From positions 1,885,001-1,949,000 of the forward strand of contig NZ_AP025637.1 in NCBI RefSeq assembly GCF_022846615.1: DNA of 64,000 bases, read 5' to 3'. This document shows positions 54,625 through 63,195 of the stretch, in pieces; within the stretch, counting starts at the first letter, position 1; the number at the start of each line of letters is the position of its first letter. This DNA is from Roseomonas fluvialis (lineage in GTDB: Bacteria > Pseudomonadota > Alphaproteobacteria > Acetobacterales > Acetobacteraceae). The position numbers and the translations under genes are program-made. Under the pieces are notes generated by a model. The model searched no databases and was not told the DNA's origin. It saw nothing but the letters and a program-made list of their open reading frames with translations.

Positions 54625-55572
54625 ATGATCACCCGACGCCTTCTGGCGACCGCCGGCGCTGCGCTGCCGGTTGCAGCCATCGCCCAGGAGGCCTTTCCCA
54701 CGCGGCCCGTGCAGGTCGTGATTCCGTACCCGCCGGGCAATGCGATCGACCTGCTGGTGCGCGCGCTGGCGGCACAGATGCAGCCGCTGCTGGGCCAGCC
54801 GGTCGTGGTGGTGAACCGCGAGGGCGCCGCGGCGCTGGTCGGCTCGGTCTCCGTCGCGCGCGCCCCGGCGGATGGCTATACGCTGCTGTTCGTGCCGGCG
54901 CTGGTGGCCTCGGTGCTGCCGGTGACGCAGCCGCAGGGCGGCCTCAGCGTCAACAGCTTCCGCCCGATCTGCCAGGTGTTCAGCAATTCGATGGCGCTGG
55001 TGGTGAAGCCTGACAGCCCGATCCGCACGCTGGGCGACCTGCAGCGCGCGGCGCAGGCGGCGCCTGGGCGTATGACCTACGGCACGCTTGGCGTCACCTC
55101 CATCCCGCACCTGGCGATGGTGCAGTGGCTGGGGGCCGCGCGCGCGGAGATCGAGCACGTGCCCTACCGCGCCGACGCGCAGGTGATGACCGAGGTGCTG
55201 CAGGGGCGCATCGACGTAGGCTCGATCGTGCTGGGCAGCGCGGCGGGGCGCAACGACATCCGCGTGCTGGCGGTGTTCGACCAGCAGCGCCACCCGGACT
55301 TCCCCGATGCGCCGACAGCGGTCGAGCAGGGCTTCGAGGTCGCGCCCGCATCCTTCGGCGGGCTGTTCGCGCCCGCCGGCACGCCGGAGGACCGCATCGC
55401 GCGCATCGAGGCCGCCTGCGCGACCGCAGCGGCGACCGAGGTCTACCGCACTGCCGCGCGCACCGGATCGCAGCCGGCGAACTTCTTCCTCAATCGTGCG
55501 GACTTCACGCGCCGGCTGCAGCAGGACATCGAGCAGAAGGCCGAGGTGCTGCGCGGCGTTCGGCTGAACTGA
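54625..55572 (+). CDS. Bug/TctC-type periplasmic solute-binding protein 1
   Basis: A 315-residue tripartite tricarboxylate receptor. It has a signal peptide with MITRRLLATAGAALPVAAIA, then the Bug signatures FPTRPVQVVIPYPPGNAIDLLVR (the aspartate-containing first loop) and PADGYTLLFVP. LGVTSIPHLAMVQWL is in the middle, and FGGLFAPAGTPEDRIARIEAAC near the end. Start ATG 54625 has GGGAGGAG upstream. It presumably binds an aromatic or carboxylic acid used by the operon. No membrane TctAB genes are close by, which is common for Bug proteins, so it may work with a distant permease or act as a sensor. Confidence 0.88.
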   Translation: MITRRLLATAGAALPVAAIAQEAFPTRPVQVVIPYPPGNAIDLLVRALAAQMQPLLGQPVVVVNREGAAALVGSVSVARAPADGYTLLFVPALVASVLPVTQPQGGLSVNSFRPICQVFSNSMALVVKPDSPIRTLGDLQRAAQAAPGRMTYGTLGVTSIPHLAMVQWLGAARAEIEHVPYRADAQVMTEVLQGRIDVGSIVLGSAAGRNDIRVLAVFDQQRHPDFPDAPTAVEQGFEVAPASFGGLFAPAGTPEDRIARIEAACATAAATEVYRTAARTGSQPANFFLNRADFTRRLQQDIEQKAEVLRGVRLN

Positions 55573-55578
55573 AGGCTT

Positions 55579-55610
55579 CCGTGTGCCGCCGCGCGCGCGG
55601 CGGCACACGG
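55579..55610. terminator. perfect 16-bp-arm palindrome between convergent Bug genes
   Basis: CCGTGTGCCGCCGCGC (55579-55594) and its exact complement (55595-55610) form a perfect 32-bp palindrome starting 7 bases after the stop of the plus-strand gene and ending 8 bases before the stop of the minus-strand gene. It is a strong bidirectional hairpin, though without U-tracts. Confidence 0.75.
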
Positions 55611-55617
55611 GGCGCCG

Positions 55618-56586
55618 TCACTGCACGCGGATATTCCTCGCGCGGATCATATCGCGCCACTTCGCGTTCTCGGCGGTGAAATAGGCCGGCCAGGCTTCCG
55701 GCGTGCCGACGCTCGGCACGACCGCGAGAGCGGCCAGGCGCTGGCGCGTCTCCGTCGCTTCCATCGCCGCGCGCGCGGCGGCATTGGCGCGGGCGACGAT
55801 GTCCGCCGGCAGCCCGCCCGGGCCCTGGAAGGCGATGTGTTCCTCGACCACCACGCCAGGCAGGCCCTGTTCCGCGAAGGTCGGAATTTCCGGGGCGAGC
55901 GGGCTGCGTTCGCGCGAGGCGATGCCGAGTGCGCGCAGCGTGCCGGCCTGAATCTGCGGCAGGATGCCCGAGGCCGCCTGGAAGACCATCGGCGTCTCGT
56001 TCGCGATCACGCCTTGCACCGCGGGCGCGCCGCCGCGATAGCCGATGTCGGGGATTTCGAGCCGCGCCTCCTGCAGGAAAAGCTCCGTCGCGAGATGCGT
56101 GGACGACCCCGTGCCGGAATTCGCGTAGGTGATGCGGTGGTTTGGCCGGCGTGCCAGTTCGATGAACTCTGCCAGCGTGCGCGCGGGGAAATCCTTGTTC
56201 ACCACCATGATGATGGGCATGGCGGCGAGCAGCCCGATGCCCACGAAGTCGCGCTCGTTGTCGTAGGGCAGTTGATAGAGCCACGGCGCCATGGCGTAGG
56301 TGCTGACCGTGCTGACCAGCAGCGTGGTGCCGTCGGGCCGCGCGCGGGCGACGGAATTGAAGCCGATCGTGCCGTTCGCGCCGGTGCGGTTGTCCACCAC
56401 GAAGCTGCGGCCGGTGTCCTGTGTCAGACGCTGCGCGAGGATGCGCGCGACCGCGTCGGTCGACCCGCCGGCGGCCCAGGGCACCACCAGCGTGACGGGG
56501 CGGGACGGCCACGCCTCCTGCGCGCGGACGGGCGCGGCGAGGCCAAGGCCGGCGGCGAGGCCGAGCGTTGTGCGGCGGGTGAGCAT
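55618..56586 (-). CDS. Bug/TctC-type periplasmic solute-binding protein 2
   Basis: A 322-residue protein of the same family as its convergent neighbour. It has a signal peptide from MLTRRTTLGLAAGLGLAAPVRA, then WPSRPVTLVVPWAAGGSTDAVARILA, VARARPDGTTLLVSTVST, YANSGTGSSTHLATELFL, YRGGAPAVQGVIANETPM and a normal C-terminus. ATG 56586 is preceded by a plausible GGAGGAAG. The two Bug proteins are clearly divergent in the ligand loop, so they probably bind different acids. It is transcribed as a single gene, divergent from the NMT1-like gene. Confidence 0.88.
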   Translation of the reverse strand: MLTRRTTLGLAAGLGLAAPVRAQEAWPSRPVTLVVPWAAGGSTDAVARILAQRLTQDTGRSFVVDNRTGANGTIGFNSVARARPDGTTLLVSTVSTYAMAPWLYQLPYDNERDFVGIGLLAAMPIIMVVNKDFPARTLAEFIELARRPNHRITYANSGTGSSTHLATELFLQEARLEIPDIGYRGGAPAVQGVIANETPMVFQAASGILPQIQAGTLRALGIASRERSPLAPEIPTFAEQGLPGVVVEEHIAFQGPGGLPADIVARANAAARAAMEATETRQRLAALAVVPSVGTPEAWPAYFTAENAKWRDMIRARNIRVQ

Positions 56587-56720
56587 GCGGTTCTTCCTCC
56601 CTGCACGGCGCATCGCGACGCCGGCGCCCCTAGATACCCGATCCGGGGTTCGGCGGTAGCCACCCCCCTGGGCAGCCGCGCGCCGCAATGCGAGGGTCGG
56701 GCCAGGAGAGGGAAGCCGCC

Positions 56721-57614
56721 ATGGACCGCCTGACGCTCGCCGTCGTCTCGCGCAACTACTTCAACATGCCGGCCTGGATGGGGCTGCATGCCGGGCTGTT
56801 TGCGGCCGAGGGCATCGACCTCGCCATCGACCACATCGAAGGCATCGAGGAGGTCAACGAGCGTGTGCGCGACGGTCGCGCGCAACTCGCCTATGGCGTC
56901 ACGGAGCACGTCATCCTCGATGCCGAAGCGGGCGGGCACCAGGTCATCATCGGCGGCAATGTGAACCGGCTGCCCTTCTCGCTGGTGGCGCGCGCCAGCA
57001 TCGACGGCATCGCCGGTCTGCGTGGCAAGCGGATCGGGGTGTCGTCGCTGCGCGCGGGGTCGTCGTCCCTCATCATGAGGCTGTTGGCGCAACACGGGCT
57101 GCACTACCCGGGCGACTACGAACTCGTCGCCTGCGGGCCGATCCTGGCGCGCTGGGACCTGCTGCGTTCGGGCGGCATCGATGCCGGGCTGCAGGGCGCG
57201 CCGCTGAATCACATGGCACTCGACCAGGGCTTCGTGTCGTTGGCGGAGCCGCGCGACGACTTCCAGTTCACCAGCCTGGACGTGGACACGCGCTGGGCCA
57301 CGGCGAACCGCGACCTGCTGTTGCGCTTCCTGCGGGGCTTCCTGCGCGCGCATGAACGCTTCCATACAGATCGCAACCTGGCGCGGCAGGTCGCGATGGC
57401 CGAGAGCGGCATCGAGGCACGCTACGCCGACAGCGCCTGGGAGGAATACACGCAGGGAGAGATCTTCCCCCGCGATGCCGAGGCCAGCGAAGCCGGCGTG
57501 CAGGCGCTGATCGAAACCAGCGCGTTGATCCGCGACCTGCCCACGCGCGCCCGCACGCGTGCGGAGGACTACATCGACCGCACCTGGCTGGCGCAGGCGC
57601 GGGCATCGCTGTGA
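56721..57614 (+). CDS. NMT1/ABC-type substrate-binding-like protein
   Basis: A 297-residue protein with the NMT1/THI5-like (SsuA-type) periplasmic-binding fold: NYFNMPAWMGLHAGLFAAEGIDL, LAYGVTEHVILDAEAGGHQ, and LRGKRIGVSSLRAGSSSLIMRLLAQHG. It has no recognisable signal peptide, so it may be cytosolic. Some pathway enzymes and decarboxylase-like proteins share this fold, and 4,5-dihydroxyphthalate decarboxylase-type proteins are an alternative. No ABC permease or ATPase genes are adjacent. Its stop overlaps the start of the racemase-family gene by four bases, so the two are translationally coupled. This coupling argues for a shared metabolic role. Confidence 0.7.
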   Translation: MDRLTLAVVSRNYFNMPAWMGLHAGLFAAEGIDLAIDHIEGIEEVNERVRDGRAQLAYGVTEHVILDAEAGGHQVIIGGNVNRLPFSLVARASIDGIAGLRGKRIGVSSLRAGSSSLIMRLLAQHGLHYPGDYELVACGPILARWDLLRSGGIDAGLQGAPLNHMALDQGFVSLAEPRDDFQFTSLDVDTRWATANRDLLLRFLRGFLRAHERFHTDRNLARQVAMAESGIEARYADSAWEEYTQGEIFPRDAEASEAGVQALIETSALIRDLPTRARTRAEDYIDRTWLAQARASL

Positions 57615-58339
57615 GCGCCATCGACTACGGCGACCGCGCGCGCATCGGCTTCCTGGTGCCCTCCGGCAACCAGGTCTGCGAGGCGGAACTGCACGCAATG
57701 ATGCCCCGGGGCGTCGCGGCTCTGGTCACGCGGCTCGAATTGCGCGGAAGTTCCGAAGCGGAATTGCTGCGCATGGTCGAGGGCCTGGAAGCGGCGGCGC
57801 GGCTGCTGGCGGATGCGCGGCCGGCGCTGCTCGCCTTCCACTGCACCGCCGTGTCCACCTTCGCCCCCGCCATGGCCGAGGCCATCCCGCGGCGCATGAC
57901 GGAAGCGACGGGCCTGCCCGCGATCGCGACGGCCGATGGCATCCTGGCGGCCTTCGCCGCGCTCGACGCGCAACGCGTGGTGCTGGCCACACCCTACATC
58001 GCCGAGGTGCATGCGCGTGAGGTCGCATTCCTCGCCGCGCACGGGATCGAGGTGGCCGGAGGATCGATGCTGGGGCTGAACACCAATGCGGAGATGGCCG
58101 CGCTGCCTCCCGGGCGCATCCGCGATCAGGTCCATGCGGCCGTCGCGGGATCGTCGGGGGCGCAGGCCTGCTTCATCTCGTGTACCGCGATCCGCTCGGC
58201 CCCGCTGATCGCGCCGCTGGAGGCGGAACTCGGCTTGCCGATCGTCACCAGCAATCAGGTGATGGTCTGGCATGCGCTGCGGCGCTGCGGCATCACCGAT
58301 GCGGTGCCGGGCTTCGGGCGGCTGATGGCGCTGGGCTGA
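57611..58339 (+). CDS. maleate cis-trans isomerase / Asp-Glu racemase family enzyme
   Basis: A 242-residue protein of the Asp/Glu racemase superfamily, arylmalonate decarboxylase / maleate isomerase branch. The N-terminus RIGFLVPSGNQVCEAELHAMMP matches the maleate isomerase opening. The two catalytic cysteines lie in LAFHCTAVST (about residue 78) and CFISCTAIRS (about 195). The C-terminus has GLPIVTSNQVMVWHALRR, the typical end motif. Start is GTG 57611 in a GTGA overlap. A maleate-to-fumarate step would fit downstream of ring-cleavage chemistry in this island, but decarboxylase activity is also possible. Confidence 0.82.
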   Translation: MSAIDYGDRARIGFLVPSGNQVCEAELHAMMPRGVAALVTRLELRGSSEAELLRMVEGLEAAARLLADARPALLAFHCTAVSTFAPAMAEAIPRRMTEATGLPAIATADGILAAFAALDAQRVVLATPYIAEVHAREVAFLAAHGIEVAGGSMLGLNTNAEMAALPPGRIRDQVHAAVAGSSGAQACFISCTAIRSAPLIAPLEAELGLPIVTSNQVMVWHALRRCGITDAVPGFGRLMALG

Positions 58340-58414
58340 CTTGTCCGGGCGCGGCATGCGCCTATCATCCGCGCGTCCAACCCGGCCACGACCGGGCCCA
58401 CGGAGGAAACCCGC

Positions 58415-59410
58415 ATGACCCGCACGACCCGCCGCGGCCTTGGCGCCGCCGCCATCGCCATCGCATCCGCGCCCGCCATCCTGCACGCGCAGGGTCGCAC
58501 GGTGCTGCGGATCGGCTGGACCAGCGGCGACGGTGCGCAGGACCCCTATGCCTCCGGTGCGCGCCTGTTCAAGCAGGGTCTCGAACGCCGCGTGGGCGAG
58601 CGCGTGGACGTGCAGCTGTTCCCCAACCGCGCACTGGGTGACGAACGCCCGATGCTGGATGGCATGCGGCTCGGCACGGTGGACATGGGCGTCATCACCA
58701 ATGCGGTGATCGCGCAGATCGAACCGGCCTTCCAGGTCAACGACATGCCCTTCCTGTTCTCCAGCGAAGACCAGGCGCATCGCGTGCTGGACGGCACGGT
58801 GGGTACGGCGCTGAAGACGCGACTGGAAGCGCGCGGCGTGGTCCCGCTCGGCTACATGGAGGGCGGCTTCCGCCAGATGATCAACAACATCCGGCCGATC
58901 GTGCGGCCGGAGGACCTGCGCGGCATCAAGTTCCGCGTGCTGCAGAGCCCGATCTACATCGAGATGTTCCGCAGCCTCGGCGGCAATGCCGTGCCGATGG
59001 CCTGGGGCGAGACCTTCACCGCCGTGCAGCAGGGCGCGATCGACGGGCTCGAGATCCCGCTCGGCGTGATCGACCAGAACAAATACTACGAGGTGACGAA
59101 GTACCTGTCGCTGACCGGGCACATCTATTCGATGATCGGGCTGCTGATGGCCAAGCGCAGCTTCGACCGCCTGCCTGCCGACCTCAAGACGGCCGTGCAG
59201 GAAGCCGCGACCGAGGCCACGCGCGCCCAGCGCGCCGCCAATGCTGCCGCCAATGCCGGCCTGCTGGAGAGCCTGCGCCGCCACGGCATGCAGGTGAACG
59301 AGGTCGCCGACAAGGCCGCCTTCCGCCGCGGCGTACTGCCGATGTACGAGGCCTTCCGCGGCCAGATCGGCGCCGACATCGTGCGCGACGCGCTGGCCGC
59401 CGTGCAGTGA
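58415..59410 (+). CDS. dctP: TRAP transporter solute-binding protein DctP
   Basis: A 331-residue periplasmic receptor. It has a Tat-like signal (TRRGLGAAAIAIASAPAILHA), then TVLRIGWTSGDGAQDPYASGARLF. The DctP hallmark RPEDLRGIKFRVLQSP carries the conserved Arg that binds the ligand carboxylate, and MAWGETFTAVQQGAIDGLEIPLGV is also typical. A GGAGGAAA site precedes the ATG. It is the first gene of a complete dctPQM set, and its stop overlaps the dctQ start. The ligand is probably a carboxylic acid, to be expected from the Arg. Confidence 0.93.
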   Translation: MTRTTRRGLGAAAIAIASAPAILHAQGRTVLRIGWTSGDGAQDPYASGARLFKQGLERRVGERVDVQLFPNRALGDERPMLDGMRLGTVDMGVITNAVIAQIEPAFQVNDMPFLFSSEDQAHRVLDGTVGTALKTRLEARGVVPLGYMEGGFRQMINNIRPIVRPEDLRGIKFRVLQSPIYIEMFRSLGGNAVPMAWGETFTAVQQGAIDGLEIPLGVIDQNKYYEVTKYLSLTGHIYSMIGLLMAKRSFDRLPADLKTAVQEAATEATRAQRAANAAANAGLLESLRRHGMQVNEVADKAAFRRGVLPMYEAFRGQIGADIVRDALAAVQ

Positions 59411-59892
59411 GGCTGCTCGCCGCCGCGACGCGCGCCGTCGCGGCGGCGACGCGATTCTCCGTGGCGCTCGCCGCGGCGGGAATGCTGGCTGCGATCGTCT
59501 ACCAAGTGGTGATGCGCTACGTGGTCGGCGCGGCATCCTCCTGGAGCGAGGAACTCGCGGTGCTGCTGTTTTCTTGGAGCGTGCTGGGCGGATTGGCGCT
59601 CGGCGTGCACGAGGGATTCCATGTGCGTCTCACGTTGTTGCCGGACACGCTGCCGGGCAGGGCGCGCGTGGCGTATGAACGGCTGGTGGATGCGCTGACG
59701 GCGGCGCTTGGCGGTTTCCTTGCCTGGTCGGGCTGGCGCTTCCTCGACATCACCTCGGGCTCGGTCTCGGCGGCGATCGGCTATCCGACGGAGATCCTGA
59801 ACGCGCTCGCCATCGCCTGTGGGGCGCTGGTCGCGCTGTTCGGGCTGGAGCGCGCGCTGCGCCCCGGCGGCGCGGTGGACGCCGCGGCATGA
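59407..59892 (+). CDS. dctQ: TRAP transporter small membrane subunit DctQ
   Basis: A 161-residue four-helix membrane protein. VYQVVMRYVVGAASSWSEELAVLLFSWSVLGG is the DctQ signature (RY..G....W.EEl). It starts with GTG 59407 overlapping the dctP stop and ends overlapping dctM by four bases (ATGA). It couples to DctM in a sodium-driven uptake system. Confidence 0.92.
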   Translation: MRLLAAATRAVAAATRFSVALAAAGMLAAIVYQVVMRYVVGAASSWSEELAVLLFSWSVLGGLALGVHEGFHVRLTLLPDTLPGRARVAYERLVDALTAALGGFLAWSGWRFLDITSGSVSAAIGYPTEILNALAIACGALVALFGLERALRPGGAVDAAA

Positions 59893-61169
59893 GCGAGGTG
59901 GCCTGGTTCCTGACCGCCGGCTTCGCCGTGTTGGTGGTGCTGGGTGTGCCCTTCGCGATCACCATCGCCCTGGTCGTCGCCGGGGCGCTGATCGCGGCCG
60001 ACATCGAGCCGGCCTTCCTGGCGCAGTCGGTCATCAGCGGGTCGCAGTCGTTCAGCCTGCTGGCAATCCCGCTGTTCATGCTGGCGGGGGAGATCATGAC
60101 CGCCGGCGGGCTGTCGCAGCGCCTGGTGGATTTCGCCGGCACGCTGGTGCGGCATCTGCGCGGCGGTCTCGCGATGGTCACGGTGCTGGCGGCGCTGGTG
60201 TTCTCCGCCATCTCAGGTTCCGCGCCGGCGACCACGGCGGCGATCGGCGCCATCATGATCCCGGCGATGGCGGCGGCGGGGTATGACCGTGCCTTTGCTG
60301 CCTCGATCGCGGTCAGTGCGGGCGTGCTGGGGCCGCTGATCCCGCCCTCCATTGCCTTCGTCATCTGGGGGATCGTGGCGGAACAGTCGATCGGGCGGCT
60401 GTTCCTGTCGGGCATCGTGCCGGGGATCATGATCGCCGCTGGCCTGATGGCGATCTGCTGGGTGCATGCCTGGCGCCACGATGTGCCGCGCCTGCCGCGC
60501 GCCAAGCTGCGCGAGGCGGGCCTTGCCTTCGCGCGGGGGCGCTGGGCGCTCGCCTCGCCACTGCTGGTGCTGGGCGGCATCTATGGCGGCGTCTTCACGC
60601 CGACCGAGGCGGCTGCCGTCTCCTGCGTCTATGCCCTGCTGGTCGGGCTGTTCATCGAGAAGCAACTGACGCTGCGCGCGCTGCCGGGCATCTTCGCGAG
60701 CGCGATGCGCACCAGTGCGATCGTCTGCGCCATCATCGCTGTCTCGGCCGGCTTCGGAATCCTGGTCGCGCAGGAACAGATCGCGACGCGCTTCGCAGCC
60801 TGGCTGGGCGAGAATGTCGGCGAGAAATGGATGGCGCTGGCGGCGCTCAACATCGCCTTCTTCCTGATGGCGGCGGTGATGGACGAGATCGCCATCATGG
60901 TGATCCTGGGGCCGATGCTGATCGCCATCGCCAACAAGTTCGGCGTGGACCCAATCCATTTCGGCGCGATCATCGTCACCAATGTCGCGATCGGCATGGC
61001 CGCGCCCCCGATCGGCTATTGCCTGTTCATCGGCATGGCGATCAGCGGGCTGTCGCTCACGCGCATCAGCCGGGCGATCTGGCCGCAGATCCTGTGGATG
61101 CTGGTGGTGCTATTCCTCACCACGTACATCCCAGGCTTCGCGCTGATGTTCCAGCCCGCCGCGCGCTGA
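59889..61169 (+). CDS. dctM: TRAP transporter large permease subunit DctM
   Basis: A 426-residue inner-membrane permease with about 12 helices. Typical segments are QSVISGSQSFSLLAIPLFMLAGEIM, FSAISGSAPATTAAIGAIMIPAM, ISPS-like GVLGPLIPPSIAFVIWGI, YGGVFTPTEAAAVSCVYAL and AAPPIGYCLFIGMAISGLSL. It completes the dctPQM operon. The stop codon abuts, with no gap, the stop codon of the convergent LigI-like gene, leaving no room for a separate terminator. Confidence 0.94.
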   Translation: MSEVAWFLTAGFAVLVVLGVPFAITIALVVAGALIAADIEPAFLAQSVISGSQSFSLLAIPLFMLAGEIMTAGGLSQRLVDFAGTLVRHLRGGLAMVTVLAALVFSAISGSAPATTAAIGAIMIPAMAAAGYDRAFAASIAVSAGVLGPLIPPSIAFVIWGIVAEQSIGRLFLSGIVPGIMIAAGLMAICWVHAWRHDVPRLPRAKLREAGLAFARGRWALASPLLVLGGIYGGVFTPTEAAAVSCVYALLVGLFIEKQLTLRALPGIFASAMRTSAIVCAIIAVSAGFGILVAQEQIATRFAAWLGENVGEKWMALAALNIAFFLMAAVMDEIAIMVILGPMLIAIANKFGVDPIHFGAIIVTNVAIGMAAPPIGYCLFIGMAISGLSLTRISRAIWPQILWMLVVLFLTTYIPGFALMFQPAAR

Positions 61170-62027
61170 TCAGAAGCCGTAAAGCCGTGCCGGGTTGTCG
61201 ACCAGCACACGCTTGCGTTCGGCGGCACCCGGCGCCCATTCGCCCAGCAGGTCGAACAGCGCGCCATCTTCCGGCATCCAGGACGACAGCGAGGGGTGCG
61301 GCCAGTCGGTGCCCCACAGGCAACCATCCGGCGACGCATCCAGCAACGCGCGCGCGAAGGGCGCCACATCCGCGAAGGGCGGCCCGGCCGAACTGATGCG
61401 GTAGCCGCACAGCTTCACATAGGTCCGTGGCCCGCCCAGCAGCCGCAACAGCGCCTGGAAGCCGGCACCGTTCAAGCCATCGGCCGTGCGCACACCACCC
61501 ATGTGGTCGATCACGACAGGGATCGGCAGCACGGCGAGGCGCGGTGCCAGGTCCGGCAACTGATGCCCCTCCGCATAGACCTGCAGGTGCCAGCCCAGCG
61601 GCGCGATCCGGCGCGCGAGCGTGTCCAACTGATCGAGCGGCGTGCCATTGCCGCTCACCGCATTGAAGCGCACGCCGCGCGCGCCGCGCGCATGCATCGC
61701 ACGTAGCGCCGCCTCGTTGAAACTGTCATCGACCACGGCGACCACGCGCGCGCGGTCCAGCCCGAAGCGCTCCGCCGCATCGAGCGAGCACTCATTGTCG
61801 GTGCCATAGACCGAGGGCTGCACGATCACCATTCGGCCGATCCCCAACGCCTCGGCCATGCGCAGATAGGCCGGGACCAGCGCCGCCGGCGGTTCGTAGT
61901 GCCGCCCGGCGTCCAGGGGGAAGCGGTCATAGGGCCCGAAGATGTGGAAGTGGCAGTCGCAGGAAAGCGGCGGCCCCTTCCAGGACGGCGTCGGCTCAAT
62001 GTCGAGCGGCGGGAGACAGGGATGCAT
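61170..62027 (-). CDS. LigI-like amidohydrolase (2-pyrone-4,6-dicarboxylate hydrolase family)
   Basis: A 285-residue metal-dependent hydrolase of the COG3618/LigI group. Motifs line up with LigI from memory: CDCHFHIFGPYDRFPLD (the HxH site), YLRMAEALGIGRMVIVQPS, GARGVRFN, GWHLQVYAEG, PVVIDHMGG, LWGTDWPHPSLSSWMPEDG (catalytic Asp in GTDWPHP) and VDNPARLYGF at the end. LigI opens the lactone in protocatechuate/syringate degradation; related enzymes hydrolyse other lactones. ATG 62027 shares its A with the TGA of the upstream MetE-like gene (TGATG), so the two are coupled. Confidence 0.85.
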   Translation of the reverse strand: MHPCLPPLDIEPTPSWKGPPLSCDCHFHIFGPYDRFPLDAGRHYEPPAALVPAYLRMAEALGIGRMVIVQPSVYGTDNECSLDAAERFGLDRARVVAVVDDSFNEAALRAMHARGARGVRFNAVSGNGTPLDQLDTLARRIAPLGWHLQVYAEGHQLPDLAPRLAVLPIPVVIDHMGGVRTADGLNGAGFQALLRLLGGPRTYVKLCGYRISSAGPPFADVAPFARALLDASPDGCLWGTDWPHPSLSSWMPEDGALFDLLGEWAPGAAERKRVLVDNPARLYGF

Positions 62028-63058
62028 CACGCGATCTCCCGCCGCACGATCGCCGCCCCTTCCACCAACGCGCGCATCTTGCCGTCCGCGACCTCGCGCG
62101 GGAGGTACTTCATGCCGCAATCGGGTGCGACGATCGCGCGCGCCGGATCGATATGCGGCAGCGCGCGACGGATGCGCGCGGCGACGGTCTCCGCACTCTC
62201 GATCCGCTGGTCCGCCAAGTCGATCACACCCAGGATGATGGTCTGGTCCGGCAGCTGCTTCAGTACAGTCGTGTCGAGGTTCGACTGCGCCGTCTCGATC
62301 GAGATCTGCCGTACCTTGCAGCGGCACAGCTCCGGCAGGAAGGAATAGCCGTTCGGCCGTTCATGGATGATGGCGGCATAGCCGAAGCAGATGTGCAGCG
62401 CGGTGGTGCCGGTGATGCCATCGAGCGCGCGGTTCACCGCGTCCAACCCGAAGGCGCGCGCCTTCTCCGGGCGCGCCTGCATGTAGGGCTCGTCGATCTG
62501 CACGATGTCGGCGCCGGCGGCGAACAGGTCGCGGATCTCGGCATTCACCGCCGCCGCGTAGTCGTTCGCCATCTCTCCTTCATCCTTGTAGAAATCGTTC
62601 TGCGCCTGCTGGGACATGGTGAAGGGGCCGGGCACGGTGATCTTGATCATGCGGTCCGTGTTGGCGCGCAGGAAGGCCACGTCGCGCGTCTCGACCGCAT
62701 GGCGGCGGCTGATGCGCCCGACCACGCGCGGCACCGGGTTCGGATGCCCGCTGCGATCGAGCGCCGTGCCGGGGTTGTCGATGTCCACCCCATCCAGCGC
62801 GGTCGCGAAGCGGTTCGAGTAGCTTTCGCGGCGCATCTCGCCGTCGGTGATGATGTCGAGCCCCGCCTTCTCCTGCGCGCGGATCGCCAGGAGGGTCGCG
62901 TCGTCCTGCGCCTGTTCCAGCGCCTCGGGCGCCACGCGCCAAAGCTCGGTTGCGCGCACGCGCGGTGGGAAACGCCCGGCCAGGCGCTTGCGGTCGATCA
63001 GCCATTCGGGCTGGGGGTAGGAACCGACGAGCGAGGTCGGCAGCAGCGTGGCGGTCAT
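62027..63058 (-). CDS. MetE C-terminal-domain-like methyltransferase, copy 2
   Basis: A 343-residue paralog of the protein at 51052-52095, with near-identical motifs in the same order (SLVGSYPQPEWLIDRK, DIITDGEMRRESYSNRF, QIDEPYMQARPE, LHICFGY, APDCGMKYLPRE). By eye about two thirds of residues are identical. The Cys-rich insertion ELCRCKVRQ replaces QLADSTAVQ. Like copy 1 it is only the catalytic half of MetE. It is translationally coupled to the LigI-like lactonase. This suggests the pathway releases or transfers a methyl group (for instance from a methoxylated aromatic), but that is inference. Confidence 0.8.
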   Translation of the reverse strand: MTATLLPTSLVGSYPQPEWLIDRKRLAGRFPPRVRATELWRVAPEALEQAQDDATLLAIRAQEKAGLDIITDGEMRRESYSNRFATALDGVDIDNPGTALDRSGHPNPVPRVVGRISRRHAVETRDVAFLRANTDRMIKITVPGPFTMSQQAQNDFYKDEGEMANDYAAAVNAEIRDLFAAGADIVQIDEPYMQARPEKARAFGLDAVNRALDGITGTTALHICFGYAAIIHERPNGYSFLPELCRCKVRQISIETAQSNLDTTVLKQLPDQTIILGVIDLADQRIESAETVAARIRRALPHIDPARAIVAPDCGMKYLPREVADGKMRALVEGAAIVRREIA

Positions 63059-63195
63059 GATGTTTCCTCCGGTGCCGCGAGGCTAGCGGCGGTGCGCGCG
63101 CCCGGCCAGGGGCTGCCCTTGCCGCGCCGCCCGTTCGGCGAAAGGATGTGCGCCATGGCGACGCATGATCGCCGTGCAAACAAGGGAGGCTGACG

